From the NCBI RefSeq assembly GCF_042659445.1, contig NZ_JBHSSR010000013.1: a DNA stretch of 64,000 nucleotides; one strand, 5' to 3'. Positions within the stretch are counted from its first letter, which is position 1, and every line of letters begins with the position of its first letter. Made by a program: the position numbers and the translations under genes. A model generated the notes under the pieces. That model saw nothing but the letters and a program-made list of their open reading frames with translations, had not been told where the DNA came from and ran no database searches. Below, one piece after another: positions 45,284-54,082 of the stretch. Source of the stretch: Macrococcoides epidermidis (GTDB taxonomy: Bacteria > Bacillota > Bacilli > Staphylococcales > Staphylococcaceae).

Positions 45284-45644
45284 AGAAAGAAAGAAAGCAG
45301 TTGAAAAGCTGTGGCGAAAAGAAAAGTATAAAGTGATGTACTATAACCAGAATCAATATAACTTTATTCGTCAATTGATGCGTGAACAACTGGATGATAT
45401 ACACATATTAGAACAAATTATTGATGAAACATATCGCATGACACCAACGCGAGGCTCGAAGTTAAATAGCTATCAGCATATGTGGGGATATTTCAAAAAA
45501 ATTGCTACTGAAGATGAAAAATCACAATATCGAACATTTATTCAAAACTTTGATAATAAAGAATCAGAACTTCATACATTACTTAAGCAGCTTGCTGAAA
45601 AATATGATGTACAATATTTAAAAAACAGCAGCATCTTATTTTAA
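45273..45644 (+). CDS. DUF1722 (YbgA-like) protein
   Basis: The 123-residue helical protein has the YbgA traits LWRKEKYKVMYYNQNQYNFIR and TPTRGSKLNSYQHMWGYFKK. Many relatives are fused to or lie beside photolyase or thiol-compound genes; the role is unknown. Its ATG lies 11 bases inside the end of the epimerase gene, so the two are translated together. Confidence 0.83.
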   Translation: MVNKERKKAVEKLWRKEKYKVMYYNQNQYNFIRQLMREQLDDIHILEQIIDETYRMTPTRGSKLNSYQHMWGYFKKIATEDEKSQYRTFIQNFDNKESELHTLLKQLAEKYDVQYLKNSSILF

Positions 45645-45659
45645 AGATGCCGCTGTTTT
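45622..45659. terminator. Terminator between DUF1722 and the 57-residue gene
   Basis: AAAACAGCAGCATCTT / AAGATGCCGCTGTTTT, one mismatch, flanked by A and T runs. It overlaps the ends of both converging genes. Confidence 0.82.
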
Positions 45660-45831
45660 ATTTTATATTAAATTGCTGTTTTAATAAATTTACATCCTTT
45701 GTCCAGAAGTAGCGAATATGATTTGCCTGGTACGCGACCTGAATTAAACCATTCGTCATCCAGGTAGATAGTAAATCAAAAGGCACACCCATTGCATGAA
45801 TCTCTTCATCTGTCACAAAATCTTTGTGCAT
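45658..45831 (-). CDS. Small protein of 57 residues, unknown
   Basis: This frame is too short for a standard 60-residue cut-off. It begins MHKDFVTDEEIHAMGVPFDL and ends NLLKQQFNIK. The ATG at 45831 has AGAGGGATATT upstream, its stop overlaps a terminator, and it fills an otherwise empty 269-base gap. The central WMTNGLIQVAYQANHIRYFW resembles a helix-turn-helix plus beta strand of a small winged DNA-binding or excisionase-like fold, but that is only a suggestion. Confidence 0.65.
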   Translation of the reverse strand: MHKDFVTDEEIHAMGVPFDLLSTWMTNGLIQVAYQANHIRYFWTKDVNLLKQQFNIK

Positions 45832-45913
45832 AATATCCCTCTTTATTTGTATGAATTAATTCATATTTTTAACTACAATGCAGTTAAAGTCAATATTATA
45901 AAGATAATTTATT

Positions 45914-47245
45914 TTACTGTTTAACAGCGCTATATCCACCTTTAATATTAATAATATCGTTATATCCTAATCGATGTAACACACTCACTGCTATCGCACT
46001 TCTGACACCTGATTGACAATGAACATAAACTCTTTCATCTTTTTTAAATGGTATTTCCTCTTTTTCTAATTTACCAAAATGGACATGTTTTGCATTATCA
46101 AAATGTGATTCTTGCCATTCCTGATTGTTGCGTACATCCAAAATATTAATTTGTGTTTGATCGATTGATTTGAAATGTTGTGGTTCAATTTGTTGCATTG
46201 ATCCACCAGTCACATTTTTAACGTAACCAGTCACATTATCAAATCCTATTAATTTTAAATCATTTGCTGCGTTCTGCACGTCTTCGAACGAACCAATTAA
46301 CTGAATCGGTGTTTCGTAGTCCAGATACCATCCTACAAATCCTAAAAATTTGCTGTTATACGGCACGTTAATACCTTTACTTAAATTATCTAAGAAAATT
46401 TCTTTCGCCCTTAAATCAATGCTCTTTATACCGTCAAATAAATTTTGTAGTGGTGGTACTATGGCATTATCAATTAATGCTACACCATCACGATTCATAT
46501 GTTTCATTTCTTTGAAATAATATGGTGGTTCTGGTTGTTCACTTGTTAATGTTTTAATGAAAGTTGCTTCATTTTTAATTTGAAATGCCCAGCTCTTTTC
46601 ACGTTCATATCCTAAAGTTGTTACTGGAACTGCACCAAGTGACTTACCACAGGCACTGCCTGCACCATGTCCTGGCCATATTTGAATATAATCTGGTAAT
46701 GCATCCATCTTTTTAAGCGATTCAAACATTGCTTTTGCACCGATTTCAGTAGTATCTTTTATGCCGGCTGCTTCTTCTAATAAATCCGGACGACCGACAT
46801 CTCCTACGAAGATAAAGTCTCCAGTAAAGAGTCCCATCGGTACTTCTGTTGCATTATCAAACAACAGAAAACTAATACTTTCAGGCGTATGTCCTGGTGT
46901 ATGGATTACTTTAAGTTTTACATTGCCGACATTAATAATATCGTCTTCTTTTAGTAATTGATAATCTCCATTAATATGCTGATATGACCAGTCATCTCCA
47001 CCTAATCCAGAGACAAATGCTTTAGCATTTAACGTTTCATTCGCTTCTCTTAACCCGGAAGCAAAGTCTGCATGAATATGCGTTTCAGTTACTTTATTAA
47101 TCGTCAGCCCTTCTTGCTCTGCAGCTTCAATATAAGGAGTAAGATCTCTCAGTGGATCGATGATGATTGCTTCTCCTGTCTTTTGACAACCTACTAAATA
47201 AGACATTTGTGCTAATTGCTGATTAAAAAATGATTTAAAATACAT
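45914..47245 (-). CDS. cstB: Persulfide dioxygenase-rhodanese fusion
   Basis: The 443-residue protein has an N-terminal metallo-beta-lactamase fold with the iron ligands THIHADF (about 56-62), HTPGHTPES and GDFIFVGDVGRPD. One degenerate and one active rhodanese-like part follow, with the active Cys in VYVHCQSGVRSAIA near the C-terminus. CstB oxidises low-molecular-weight persulfide to thiosulfate. Located downstream of the CoADR-type gene with 20 bases between, on the same strand, in the CstR-controlled locus. Confidence 0.9.
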   Translation of the reverse strand: MYFKSFFNQQLAQMSYLVGCQKTGEAIIIDPLRDLTPYIEAAEQEGLTINKVTETHIHADFASGLREANETLNAKAFVSGLGGDDWSYQHINGDYQLLKEDDIINVGNVKLKVIHTPGHTPESISFLLFDNATEVPMGLFTGDFIFVGDVGRPDLLEEAAGIKDTTEIGAKAMFESLKKMDALPDYIQIWPGHGAGSACGKSLGAVPVTTLGYEREKSWAFQIKNEATFIKTLTSEQPEPPYYFKEMKHMNRDGVALIDNAIVPPLQNLFDGIKSIDLRAKEIFLDNLSKGINVPYNSKFLGFVGWYLDYETPIQLIGSFEDVQNAANDLKLIGFDNVTGYVKNVTGGSMQQIEPQHFKSIDQTQINILDVRNNQEWQESHFDNAKHVHFGKLEKEEIPFKKDERVYVHCQSGVRSAIAVSVLHRLGYNDIINIKGGYSAVKQ

Positions 47246-47265
47246 TGTTTTACCTCCATTATCAA

Positions 47266-49749
47266 TTAAATAAATAAGTTTAAGTTTGCTTTTTCAGTAT
47301 CACCTAAGTATGTCGCTACACCGCCATATTCAACGCCTTCAATTAACTCTTCACGTGAAACAGCCATAATATCCATACTCATTGTGCAGGCTACCATCTT
47401 GATGCCCATACTTTGCGCTTTCTCAATCATCACTTCTAACGAATCTACTTTCTTCTTATTCATAACATGTTTAATCATTCTAGACCCCATACCACCCATG
47501 TTCATTTTAGAGATAGGTAATTTTCCAGCATGTTTTGGCATCATCTGACTAAACATTTTATCTAAACCTTGTTTATCTACTTTTATTCCTGGTCGTTTAA
47601 TCACATTTAGACCCCAGAAAGTAAAGAACATCGTCACTTCTTTACCCATAGAAGCTGCCCCAGTCGCTATAATAAATGATGCTAAGGCTTTATCTAAATC
47701 TCCGCTAAACACAACCATCGTAGCACCGGTCTTAGTTTCAACTAATTGATGACCATTACTATCGTCCATCACATTCACCGGTAAACGCTTACCCTTTTGA
47801 ATTACGGCAATGACTTTGTTTCCTTCTGTCTCATTCTTTACAACTGTATTGCCTGTCACTTTAGCCCATGATTCGATATCCTGACAGAAACCAAAGTCTG
47901 TAACGTGGATTTCTAGTTGTTCACCATCCTGCATACCATCTAAATTTCCTTTTACTTTTAATATTGGACCTGGACATTGCAATCCACTTGCTTCTACAAA
48001 TCTTCTATCTTCTCTTAACATCATTTGTTTTACATCTCCACTTTGTTCAGTATTTGTTATCTTTTCTTCTTTATTGTTTATATTCATATCATTCATTCTT
48101 TGAGGTGATTTTGATATATTTTGTGGTTGCGATAAGTAATTCTGTTTATATAATTTGTAACCACCATCTAAATTAATAACATCGAATCCTTCATTTTTTA
48201 AGATACGAGCTGCATTATATCCACGTTGTCCAACCTGACAATAAATAACAACCGGCATTTCTTTATCAATTTCTGACAAACGTGTTCTTAGCTCACCTAA
48301 CGGTATATTTTTAGCATCTTTAATATGTCCCATTTCATATTCAATAGGTTCTCTTACATCGATAATCTGATGTTCAGTATCATCAATGTCACTCACCTGC
48401 ATCAATTTCATGTCATCTTCTAATACATTTTGTGCAATATATCCCGCCATATTCACCGGATCTTTTGCAGATGAGAAGGGTGGCGCATATGCAATTTCAA
48501 TACGTTGTAAATCTGTAACTTTCTGACCAAATGTAATTGCACTGGCAATTAGATCAATACGTTTATCTACACCTTTTCGTCCGACAATCTGCGCTCCGTA
48601 AATCTCTCCTTCAGGAGAAAATATTACTTTGATTGTCATCGGCGTTGCACCAGGATAATAACTTGCATTAGATTGACCAGACACATGAATAACATGATAT
48701 TGTTTTCCTAAAGTTTTTAAAGCCTTCTCATTTAAACCTGTGCTTGCAACATTTAAATCAAACACTTTAGCAATCGCTGTACCAATCGGATTGAATTTTT
48801 CAACTTGCTTGCCATTTAAATGATCGGCAAGCAATCTGCCTTGTCGATTAGCGATCCATGCAAGTGGAATGTGAACATCTTGTACACTAATCGCATGCGT
48901 TACTTCTGCAACATCACCAATGGCATAGATCGATGCATCTGAAGTTTGGAATACATCATTTGTCTTAATCGTTTTCTTCACACCCAAATCTAATCCTGCT
49001 TCTTCTGCTAAAGTAGATTCTGGTAATACACCAATAGCCATAATAACCATGTCTGCATTTACGACATCACCATTACTTGATAACACTGTATTTTCATTTA
49101 TCTTTTCAATCGATTGTTTTAATCGTAAGTCCACACCTTTATTTATCATATGATTATGTAATTCAATTGCCATATCCATATCAATACCAGGCATTACTTG
49201 ATCACCTAACTCAAATAAAGCAACATCTAAGTCTAATGCTTTCAAGTTTTCAGCCATCTCTAAACCAATGAACCCTCCTCCAACGACTGCCGTTGACTTC
49301 ACATTATTTTCTTTAATATATGCAATAATTTTATCCATGTCCGGAATATTTCTTAAAGAAAATACATGTTTAAAATCTGCACCTTCAATTGGTACATGAA
49401 TAGGTTTAGCCCCAGTTGAAAGTACTAAAACGTCGTATGCAATCTCACTACGTTGTCCATCCGCCTCAATCGTAATTGTTTTGTCTTCTCTATTAATTAC
49501 AACAACATTCGTATCTGTCATCACATTAATATTCATTCTGCTTTCCATGAGTTCTGGGGTCTGAATTAACAATTTACTTCTATCTTTTATTTCCTCACCG
49601 ATATGATATGGCAAGCCACAATTAGCAAAAGAAACGTAACTACCTCGCTCAATTAAAGTAATTTCATCTTGTTCATTTAATCTTCTTAAACGTGCTACTA
49701 ATGACGCCCCACCTGCTACGCCACCAACGATTACTATCTTTTTATTCAT
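47266..49749 (-). CDS. CoADR-rhodanese-TusA-DsrE fusion (sulfur trafficking)
   Basis: The 827-residue protein has four modules. A pyridine nucleotide-disulfide reductase (about 1-450) has FAD motif VGGVAGGASLVARL and catalytic Cys44 in SFANCGLPYHIG, as in CoA-disulfide reductase. A rhodanese (about 460-550) has Cys in VIYCQVGQRG. TusA (about 585-660) has Cys in EASGLQCPGPILKV. A DsrE/DsrF-like part (about 670-827) has VVFSGDLDKALASFI. It probably reduces CoA-persulfides and hands sulfane sulfur along the chain. It is divergent from cstR with an operator in between. GGAGG precedes the ATG. Confidence 0.87.
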   Translation of the reverse strand: MNKKIVIVGGVAGGASLVARLRRLNEQDEITLIERGSYVSFANCGLPYHIGEEIKDRSKLLIQTPELMESRMNINVMTDTNVVVINREDKTITIEADGQRSEIAYDVLVLSTGAKPIHVPIEGADFKHVFSLRNIPDMDKIIAYIKENNVKSTAVVGGGFIGLEMAENLKALDLDVALFELGDQVMPGIDMDMAIELHNHMINKGVDLRLKQSIEKINENTVLSSNGDVVNADMVIMAIGVLPESTLAEEAGLDLGVKKTIKTNDVFQTSDASIYAIGDVAEVTHAISVQDVHIPLAWIANRQGRLLADHLNGKQVEKFNPIGTAIAKVFDLNVASTGLNEKALKTLGKQYHVIHVSGQSNASYYPGATPMTIKVIFSPEGEIYGAQIVGRKGVDKRIDLIASAITFGQKVTDLQRIEIAYAPPFSSAKDPVNMAGYIAQNVLEDDMKLMQVSDIDDTEHQIIDVREPIEYEMGHIKDAKNIPLGELRTRLSEIDKEMPVVIYCQVGQRGYNAARILKNEGFDVINLDGGYKLYKQNYLSQPQNISKSPQRMNDMNINNKEEKITNTEQSGDVKQMMLREDRRFVEASGLQCPGPILKVKGNLDGMQDGEQLEIHVTDFGFCQDIESWAKVTGNTVVKNETEGNKVIAVIQKGKRLPVNVMDDSNGHQLVETKTGATMVVFSGDLDKALASFIIATGAASMGKEVTMFFTFWGLNVIKRPGIKVDKQGLDKMFSQMMPKHAGKLPISKMNMGGMGSRMIKHVMNKKKVDSLEVMIEKAQSMGIKMVACTMSMDIMAVSREELIEGVEYGGVATYLGDTEKANLNLFI

Positions 49750-49772
49750 TTATTATTCCTCCTCAACCAAAA

Positions 49773-49773
49773 N
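49773..49773. other. Ambiguous base (n) in the sequence
   Basis: A single undetermined base lies in an A/T tract 24 bases upstream of the CoADR-type gene start. It falls outside coding sequence and outside the proposed operator. Confidence 0.98.
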
Positions 49774-49781
49774 TTTTATGA

Positions 49782-49811
49782 TTGACAAAAATACCCCGTT
49801 AGGTATATAGT
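49782..49811 (+). promoter_or_regulatory. cstR promoter with CstR operator
   Basis: TTGACA (49782-49787), 18-base spacer, TATAGT (49806-49811). A GC-rich imperfect palindrome ATACCCCGTTAGGTAT (49791-49806) fills the spacer, as in CsoR-family operators (ATACC and GGTAT half sites). The same site overlaps a possible minus-strand promoter for the CoADR-type gene, so one operator may control both directions. Confidence 0.75.
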
Positions 49812-49844
49812 TGTAGACATTACAAAACAGAAAGAGGTTATATA

Positions 49845-50105
49845 ATGGAATACGATAAAAGTGCAATGAACAGACTTAAACGTATACAAGGTCAATTAAA
49901 TGGTGTGATTAAAATGATGGAAGAAGGAAAAGATTGCAGAGACGTTGTTATGCAGCTTAGTGCATCTCGTAGCGGTATTGAACGCTTAATTGGAGTGATT
50001 GTTAGCGAGAATTTAACTGAATGCGTTAAAGAAAGTGTTAAAAATAATGAAGATACAGATGAACTTGTAAAACAAGCTGTTGATTTGTTAATAAAAAGCA
50101 GGTAA
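49845..50105 (+). CDS. cstR: CsoR-family persulfide-sensing repressor
   Basis: The 86-residue helical repressor has two cysteines, Cys31 (GKDCRDVV) and Cys60 (LTECV), at the positions used by CstR to sense persulfides. The copper ligand His of CsoR is absent from the place after Cys31, which argues for CstR and not CsoR. It is followed 5 bases later by a rhodanese gene. GAGGTTATATA precedes the ATG. Confidence 0.9.
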   Translation: MEYDKSAMNRLKRIQGQLNGVIKMMEEGKDCRDVVMQLSASRSGIERLIGVIVSENLTECVKESVKNNEDTDELVKQAVDLLIKSR

Positions 50106-50110
50106 CACAA

Positions 50111-50407
50111 ATGACAAACTATCAAATAATTAATGTCGAAACATTAAAATCATTATTAGATCAGAAGAAAATTAATCTCATCGATGTGAGAGAAGTTTAT
50201 GAATATGAAGAGCATCATATTCAAGAAGCAGTTAATATCCCTCTATCCGTATTATCAGAACATACCGATCAGCTCAATAAAGATGGCCATTACTACATCA
50301 TCTGTAGATCAGGTAACCGAAGTGGGCAAGCTTGTCAGTATTTAAGTGATTTAGGGATAAAAACGACTAATGTAGATGGTGGCATGTTAGATTGGGAAGC
50401 TTTATAA
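50111..50407 (+). CDS. Single-domain rhodanese
   Basis: The 98-residue protein is one rhodanese domain with the active-site loop CRSGNRSGQA (Cys near residue 61) and a C-terminal VDGGMLDWEAL. It transfers sulfane sulfur in the cytoplasm. It lies between cstR and the TauE-type gene; its stop TAA shares a base with the next ATG. Confidence 0.88.
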   Translation: MTNYQIINVETLKSLLDQKKINLIDVREVYEYEEHHIQEAVNIPLSVLSEHTDQLNKDGHYYIICRSGNRSGQACQYLSDLGIKTTNVDGGMLDWEAL

Positions 50408-51159
50408 TGGCATTTCTATTATTTGCTGTTATTGGAGCACTCGGTGCATTCCTTTCTGGACTTATTGGTATTGGTGGTGCAATTATTATGTATCCGATGC
50501 TACTATTTATTCCACCATTATTTAATATTGATATGTCACCAACGACAGCAGCCGGTCTCACTGCAGCCCAGGTATTCTTTAGTACATTCAGTGGAAGTAT
50601 TAGCCAAAGAAAGAATGAAAATCTCAACTCATCTATTATTATACCGATGAGTATCGGTATTCTTTCAGGAAGTATTACAGGCGCATATGTCGCATCAGTA
50701 TTTGATGAAAGTATCATCAATATCGTGTATACATTTCTCGCTATTGTGGCAGTTATTCTTATGTTTATTAAAGTGAACCCAAATGACACGAACGCAAAGT
50801 ATAATAAAATAGCATTATTTATTGTAGCTGCAGTAATAGGAATTTTATCAGGAATTGTAGGTGCTGGAGGAGCATTCTTAATCGTTCCGATCCTACTTAC
50901 ATTCTTTAAAGTACCCTTTAGAGTTGTTGTTGCTAACAGTATCATCGTTGCTTTCGTATCATCAATTGGTACATTCTTTACGAAATTCATAACAGGCAGT
51001 GTTGATATGGAGCATGCACTACCATTAATTATCGCCAGTTTAATATTTGCACCACTTGGCACGAAAGTATCTAAACAAACAAATCAAACAGTATTAAGAT
51101 ATATACTGACTGCTTTAATAATCATCGCAGCGATTAAGATGATTATGGATATAATATAA
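50407..51159 (+). CDS. tauE: TauE/SafE-family sulfite exporter-like protein
   Basis: The 250-residue membrane protein has about eight helices with the duplicated TauE/SafE motifs GLIGIGGAIIMYPMLL and GIVGAGGAFLIVPIL. In cst loci TauE-like proteins are thought to move sulfite or thiosulfate out of the cell. Its ATG overlaps the rhodanese stop; the in-frame start at 50392 has no better ribosome site. Confidence 0.87.
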   Translation: MAFLLFAVIGALGAFLSGLIGIGGAIIMYPMLLFIPPLFNIDMSPTTAAGLTAAQVFFSTFSGSISQRKNENLNSSIIIPMSIGILSGSITGAYVASVFDESIINIVYTFLAIVAVILMFIKVNPNDTNAKYNKIALFIVAAVIGILSGIVGAGGAFLIVPILLTFFKVPFRVVVANSIIVAFVSSIGTFFTKFITGSVDMEHALPLIIASLIFAPLGTKVSKQTNQTVLRYILTALIIIAAIKMIMDII

Positions 51160-51183
51160 AAGAGAGCCGAGTGGCTCTCTTTT
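51158..51183. terminator. Terminator between tauE and the ABC-2 permease
   Basis: AAAAGAGAGCC / GGCTCTCTTTT with a GAGT loop. It lies between two converging genes. Confidence 0.88.
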
Positions 51184-51876
51184 TTAATCGATTGAGTTTT
51201 TCTTGAACAAAAATGCTGTGATAATAAACGAAATAAGTGTCCAAATCCCAATAATAATAATATGTTTTATATCATTATTTTGAGCTAATAAGTCATATTG
51301 CGCTGTAGGACTATAACTATTGAGTCTCACAAAGAAATTATCTTTATCAAACCCCATATTAGAGAAGGTTGGTGCCATTGCAAATAAAAATAGTACTGGT
51401 AAATAGTATACACTAGTTTCAGATACATTCTTAACTGCTAAACCTATAGCAATTCCTATAAATAGGAAAAATAAGAATAATAGAATAAATCCTATAATCA
51501 TTTTTCCATTTGTAAGTACACTGACATCTATAATTATTAGGCTTATAAAAATCGTAATTATAGTAAAGAAACTCACTACTAAACTTTTGCCTATAAGAAT
51601 ATCCAACATCGATGCAGGGGAATTAACAAGTCCCCTTAAGGTATTCTTCTCTTTTTCTTCAGCTATCATTGTCATCATTGTTCCAGTCAAGACTGCCCCT
51701 AAACAAATTGCAATCATTAATATTGCCAGACTTTTCCCCCCGTCTCCTTGTAAAGGAGTTTTACTAAATATTAAAGACATTACAATTGGCAATATCGGCA
51801 TCGTTAGTAACATCATGTTTCTCATAAATTCTTTGAAATCTTTTTCTGCAATTGCCATTACTCTATTCATCTTCAT
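51184..51876 (-). CDS. ABC-2 type permease
   Basis: The 230-residue membrane protein has six helices, starting MKMNRVMAIAEKDFKEFMRN, with a cytoplasmic EEKEKNTLRGLVNSP loop typical of ABC-2 exporters (NatB-like). The ATG at 51876 lies one base after the ATPase stop; a TTG at 51885 or the ATG at 51870 are alternatives. The substrate is unknown. Confidence 0.83.
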   Translation of the reverse strand: MKMNRVMAIAEKDFKEFMRNMMLLTMPILPIVMSLIFSKTPLQGDGGKSLAILMIAICLGAVLTGTMMTMIAEEKEKNTLRGLVNSPASMLDILIGKSLVVSFFTIITIFISLIIIDVSVLTNGKMIIGFILLFLFFLFIGIAIGLAVKNVSETSVYYLPVLFLFAMAPTFSNMGFDKDNFFVRLNSYSPTAQYDLLAQNNDIKHIIIIGIWTLISFIITAFLFKKNSID

Positions 51877-51877
51877 A

Positions 51878-52717
51878 TTAAACAAGCTCCTTTCCAGTCA
51901 CTTTAATAAATACTTCGCCTAATGTCGGTTCGTTGGTATAAATACGTTTCACTTGTTTCGTATTGAGTAAATCTGTAATTTGCATTACATCTTCTTTATG
52001 CACTCTTTTCTTCTCTAAATTATTCATTTCCACAGTAATTGTCTGATCTGAATGTTGATATCTCAAATTATCTGGTGTATCCAGTGCAATAAGTTTTCCG
52101 TTATTAATTAACGCAATGCAATCACATAAACTTTCCGCTTCATCCATATCATGTGTTGTTAAGAATATAGTTGTTCCACTTTCTTTTAATTTTAATAAAC
52201 CTTTATGAATATGTCTTGTCGTATTTGGGTCTAGGGCTGAAGTTGGTTCATCCAGGAATAATAGTTTAGGTTGATGTATTAGAGCTTTTGCAAGCAATAT
52301 TCTTTGACGCATCCCTTTCGATAACTTTTTAACCACTGTTTTCTTCTCATTTTCTAATTGTACAAATGAAAGTACCTCATCGATTCTATTTACAGGTTGC
52401 TTATAAAGTCCTGCAAACATTTTTAAATTATCAAATACTGTTAACCTTTCATATAGTGCACTGTTATCAGAGAGAATACCTATTTGTTCTCTAAACTCTG
52501 CTGTTTGAAGTGCTTTATCTTTATATTGAAATACTTGAATGCTACCTTCTGTGATAGATGTTTCTCCTGTTAGCATCTTAATCGTCGTTGTCTTCCCTGA
52601 GCCACTCGGTCCAAGTAATCCAAATATCTCACCTTGATTAATATTTAAAGATAAATGATCAACTGCTTTTTGACTGTCGTACATCTTTACTACATCATTC
52701 ATTTGTATAAGTGTCAT
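51878..52717 (-). CDS. ABC transporter ATP-binding protein
   Basis: The 279-residue ATPase has Walker A GPSGSGKTT, Q-loop GILSD (in place of the usual YLPQ), signature LSKGMRQR, Walker B LLFLDEPTSALD and switch His TTHD. It starts MTLIQMNDVV at 52717, 9 bases from GGAGG. It pairs with the permease downstream and lies 81 bases after a LytTR regulator gene that should control it. Confidence 0.9.
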   Translation of the reverse strand: MTLIQMNDVVKMYDSQKAVDHLSLNINQGEIFGLLGPSGSGKTTTIKMLTGETSITEGSIQVFQYKDKALQTAEFREQIGILSDNSALYERLTVFDNLKMFAGLYKQPVNRIDEVLSFVQLENEKKTVVKKLSKGMRQRILLAKALIHQPKLLFLDEPTSALDPNTTRHIHKGLLKLKESGTTIFLTTHDMDEAESLCDCIALINNGKLIALDTPDNLRYQHSDQTITVEMNNLEKKRVHKEDVMQITDLLNTKQVKRIYTNEPTLGEVFIKVTGKELV

Positions 52718-52798
52718 AAAAATAGCCTCCAATCAATTTGTTACCCAAATTGTATTAGAGACTAGGGGTTCTCACTATAAAATACACGTTAAATGTAC

Positions 52799-53908
52799 TT
52801 AATTTTCCGTGAACTGTACCGTATGACTATTAAAATATCCTTGAATTTCTTTCACTTTGTTACGTGATAATGGTACGAATGTATTTTCTAAACCATCTAT
52901 TTTAATCGAATATGAATTCTTCGACCATGTAATCATCTCTGTTACTTTCTGCAGATTGATAATATAAGAACGATGGCATCTATAGAAGCCATACACCTTT
53001 AATTTTTCTTCAAGTTCATTCAAAGTATAATCTGCTTTAAATGATTCATTATTAAAATGAATATTTACCTTTCCTTCTGCTCCCTCAATATAGTCGATAT
53101 CTTCAGGATTAATAAATAATGTCTTATCTTCTGTTTTAACAGTTATTCTAAATACGTTACTACGGGAAAAATTCGAATTTATTTCTTGGGAAATATTTTG
53201 TATGTCATTAATATTTCCTCTGACTTTATCATTTTCTTTATTATTTATTTTCTTTTCATCATATGTATCATTAATACTTTCTTGATTGTTCTTATTTATC
53301 ACACTATCCAGCATATCGCGATTATTAAATATCTGAGCAGATTGTCCTTTTTCAATTGAATCAGCTAATTCTACTGCTTCTTCTATGTCCTCATAAACTT
53401 CTAAACGTTTAAATTGAAATTTTTTTACCTGATAAATTTCATTTGATAATAATAATCCATGGTCTAAATATGAGAGTATATGTAGAATTTTACGATCCGC
53501 ATTAAATTGCGTGAGTACATTTAAGATTGTATCAACTGTTTCCACTTTTAAGTTATGTAATATATCTTTAAAAATGATAAGTTTATTATCCTGTACATAT
53601 GCCAAAGCTACTTTCAATAACACAAATTCATCATATTCTAATTTCTTTACTTTCACATTGCTATATTCTATTAACATAAACTGTCGTAAAACATCATCTA
53701 TATTATATGTTGCACTAAACCATCTCATATAAAATTTTAATTGTTCTTTAACTGTTAAACGTTCATGAAAAGGTGTATTAAAAGTTTCTATCCATACATC
53801 TCTTCCCTCAAAATGAGTGATAATTTCTTTTTGTTGATTCATATTAGAAACAATACATGCATGATCTTTGAAATCTAATGTTTGTAAATGATTAATTAAT
53901 TCAGTCAT
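52799..53908 (-). CDS. LytTR regulator with a decayed ABC-ATPase-like N-terminus
   Basis: The 369-residue protein has a LytTR DNA-binding domain at about 253-357 (YIEGAEGKVNIHF, FYRCHRSYIINLQKV, FVPLSRNKVKEI). Residues 1-170 follow the line of an ABC ATPase: HERLTVKEQLKFYM, then KLEYDEFVLLKVALAYVQDN and KLIIFKDILHNL stand where signature and Walker B would be. However, Walker A, LSGGQ and the DEP residues are gone. An Asn/Asp/Lys-rich linker (about 190-250) joins them. It probably senses state by binding the neighbouring ABC transporter. The ATG at 53908 has GGAGG 4 bases upstream. Confidence 0.8.
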   Translation of the reverse strand: MTELINHLQTLDFKDHACIVSNMNQQKEIITHFEGRDVWIETFNTPFHERLTVKEQLKFYMRWFSATYNIDDVLRQFMLIEYSNVKVKKLEYDEFVLLKVALAYVQDNKLIIFKDILHNLKVETVDTILNVLTQFNADRKILHILSYLDHGLLLSNEIYQVKKFQFKRLEVYEDIEEAVELADSIEKGQSAQIFNNRDMLDSVINKNNQESINDTYDEKKINNKENDKVRGNINDIQNISQEINSNFSRSNVFRITVKTEDKTLFINPEDIDYIEGAEGKVNIHFNNESFKADYTLNELEEKLKVYGFYRCHRSYIINLQKVTEMITWSKNSYSIKIDGLENTFVPLSRNKVKEIQGYFNSHTVQFTEN

Positions 53909-54003
53909 ACATCCTCCCAATAGTAGTATGTCATAGGAAATATATAGATACTATAAATCTATTATACATGAACCGTAATATACATATTGGATTATCGAAT
54001 ATC

Positions 54004-54031
54004 AAAAAAAGCCTGTGAATTCACAGACTTT
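54004..54031 (-). terminator. Terminator after the catalase gene
   Basis: AAAGTCTGTGAA / TTCACAGGCTTT (minus strand) then T run, 52 bases past the catalase stop. Confidence 0.82.
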
Positions 54032-54082
54032 AAAAGTAACTTAATTAATCATTTTATTTTTTCATTCATTTTCAAATATTTA

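Noticed and set aside
50367..51062. 231-codon frame antisense to tauE
   Set aside because: It mirrors the strongly biased codons of a membrane protein gene. The plus-strand frame has family motifs and coupled starts; the antisense one has none.
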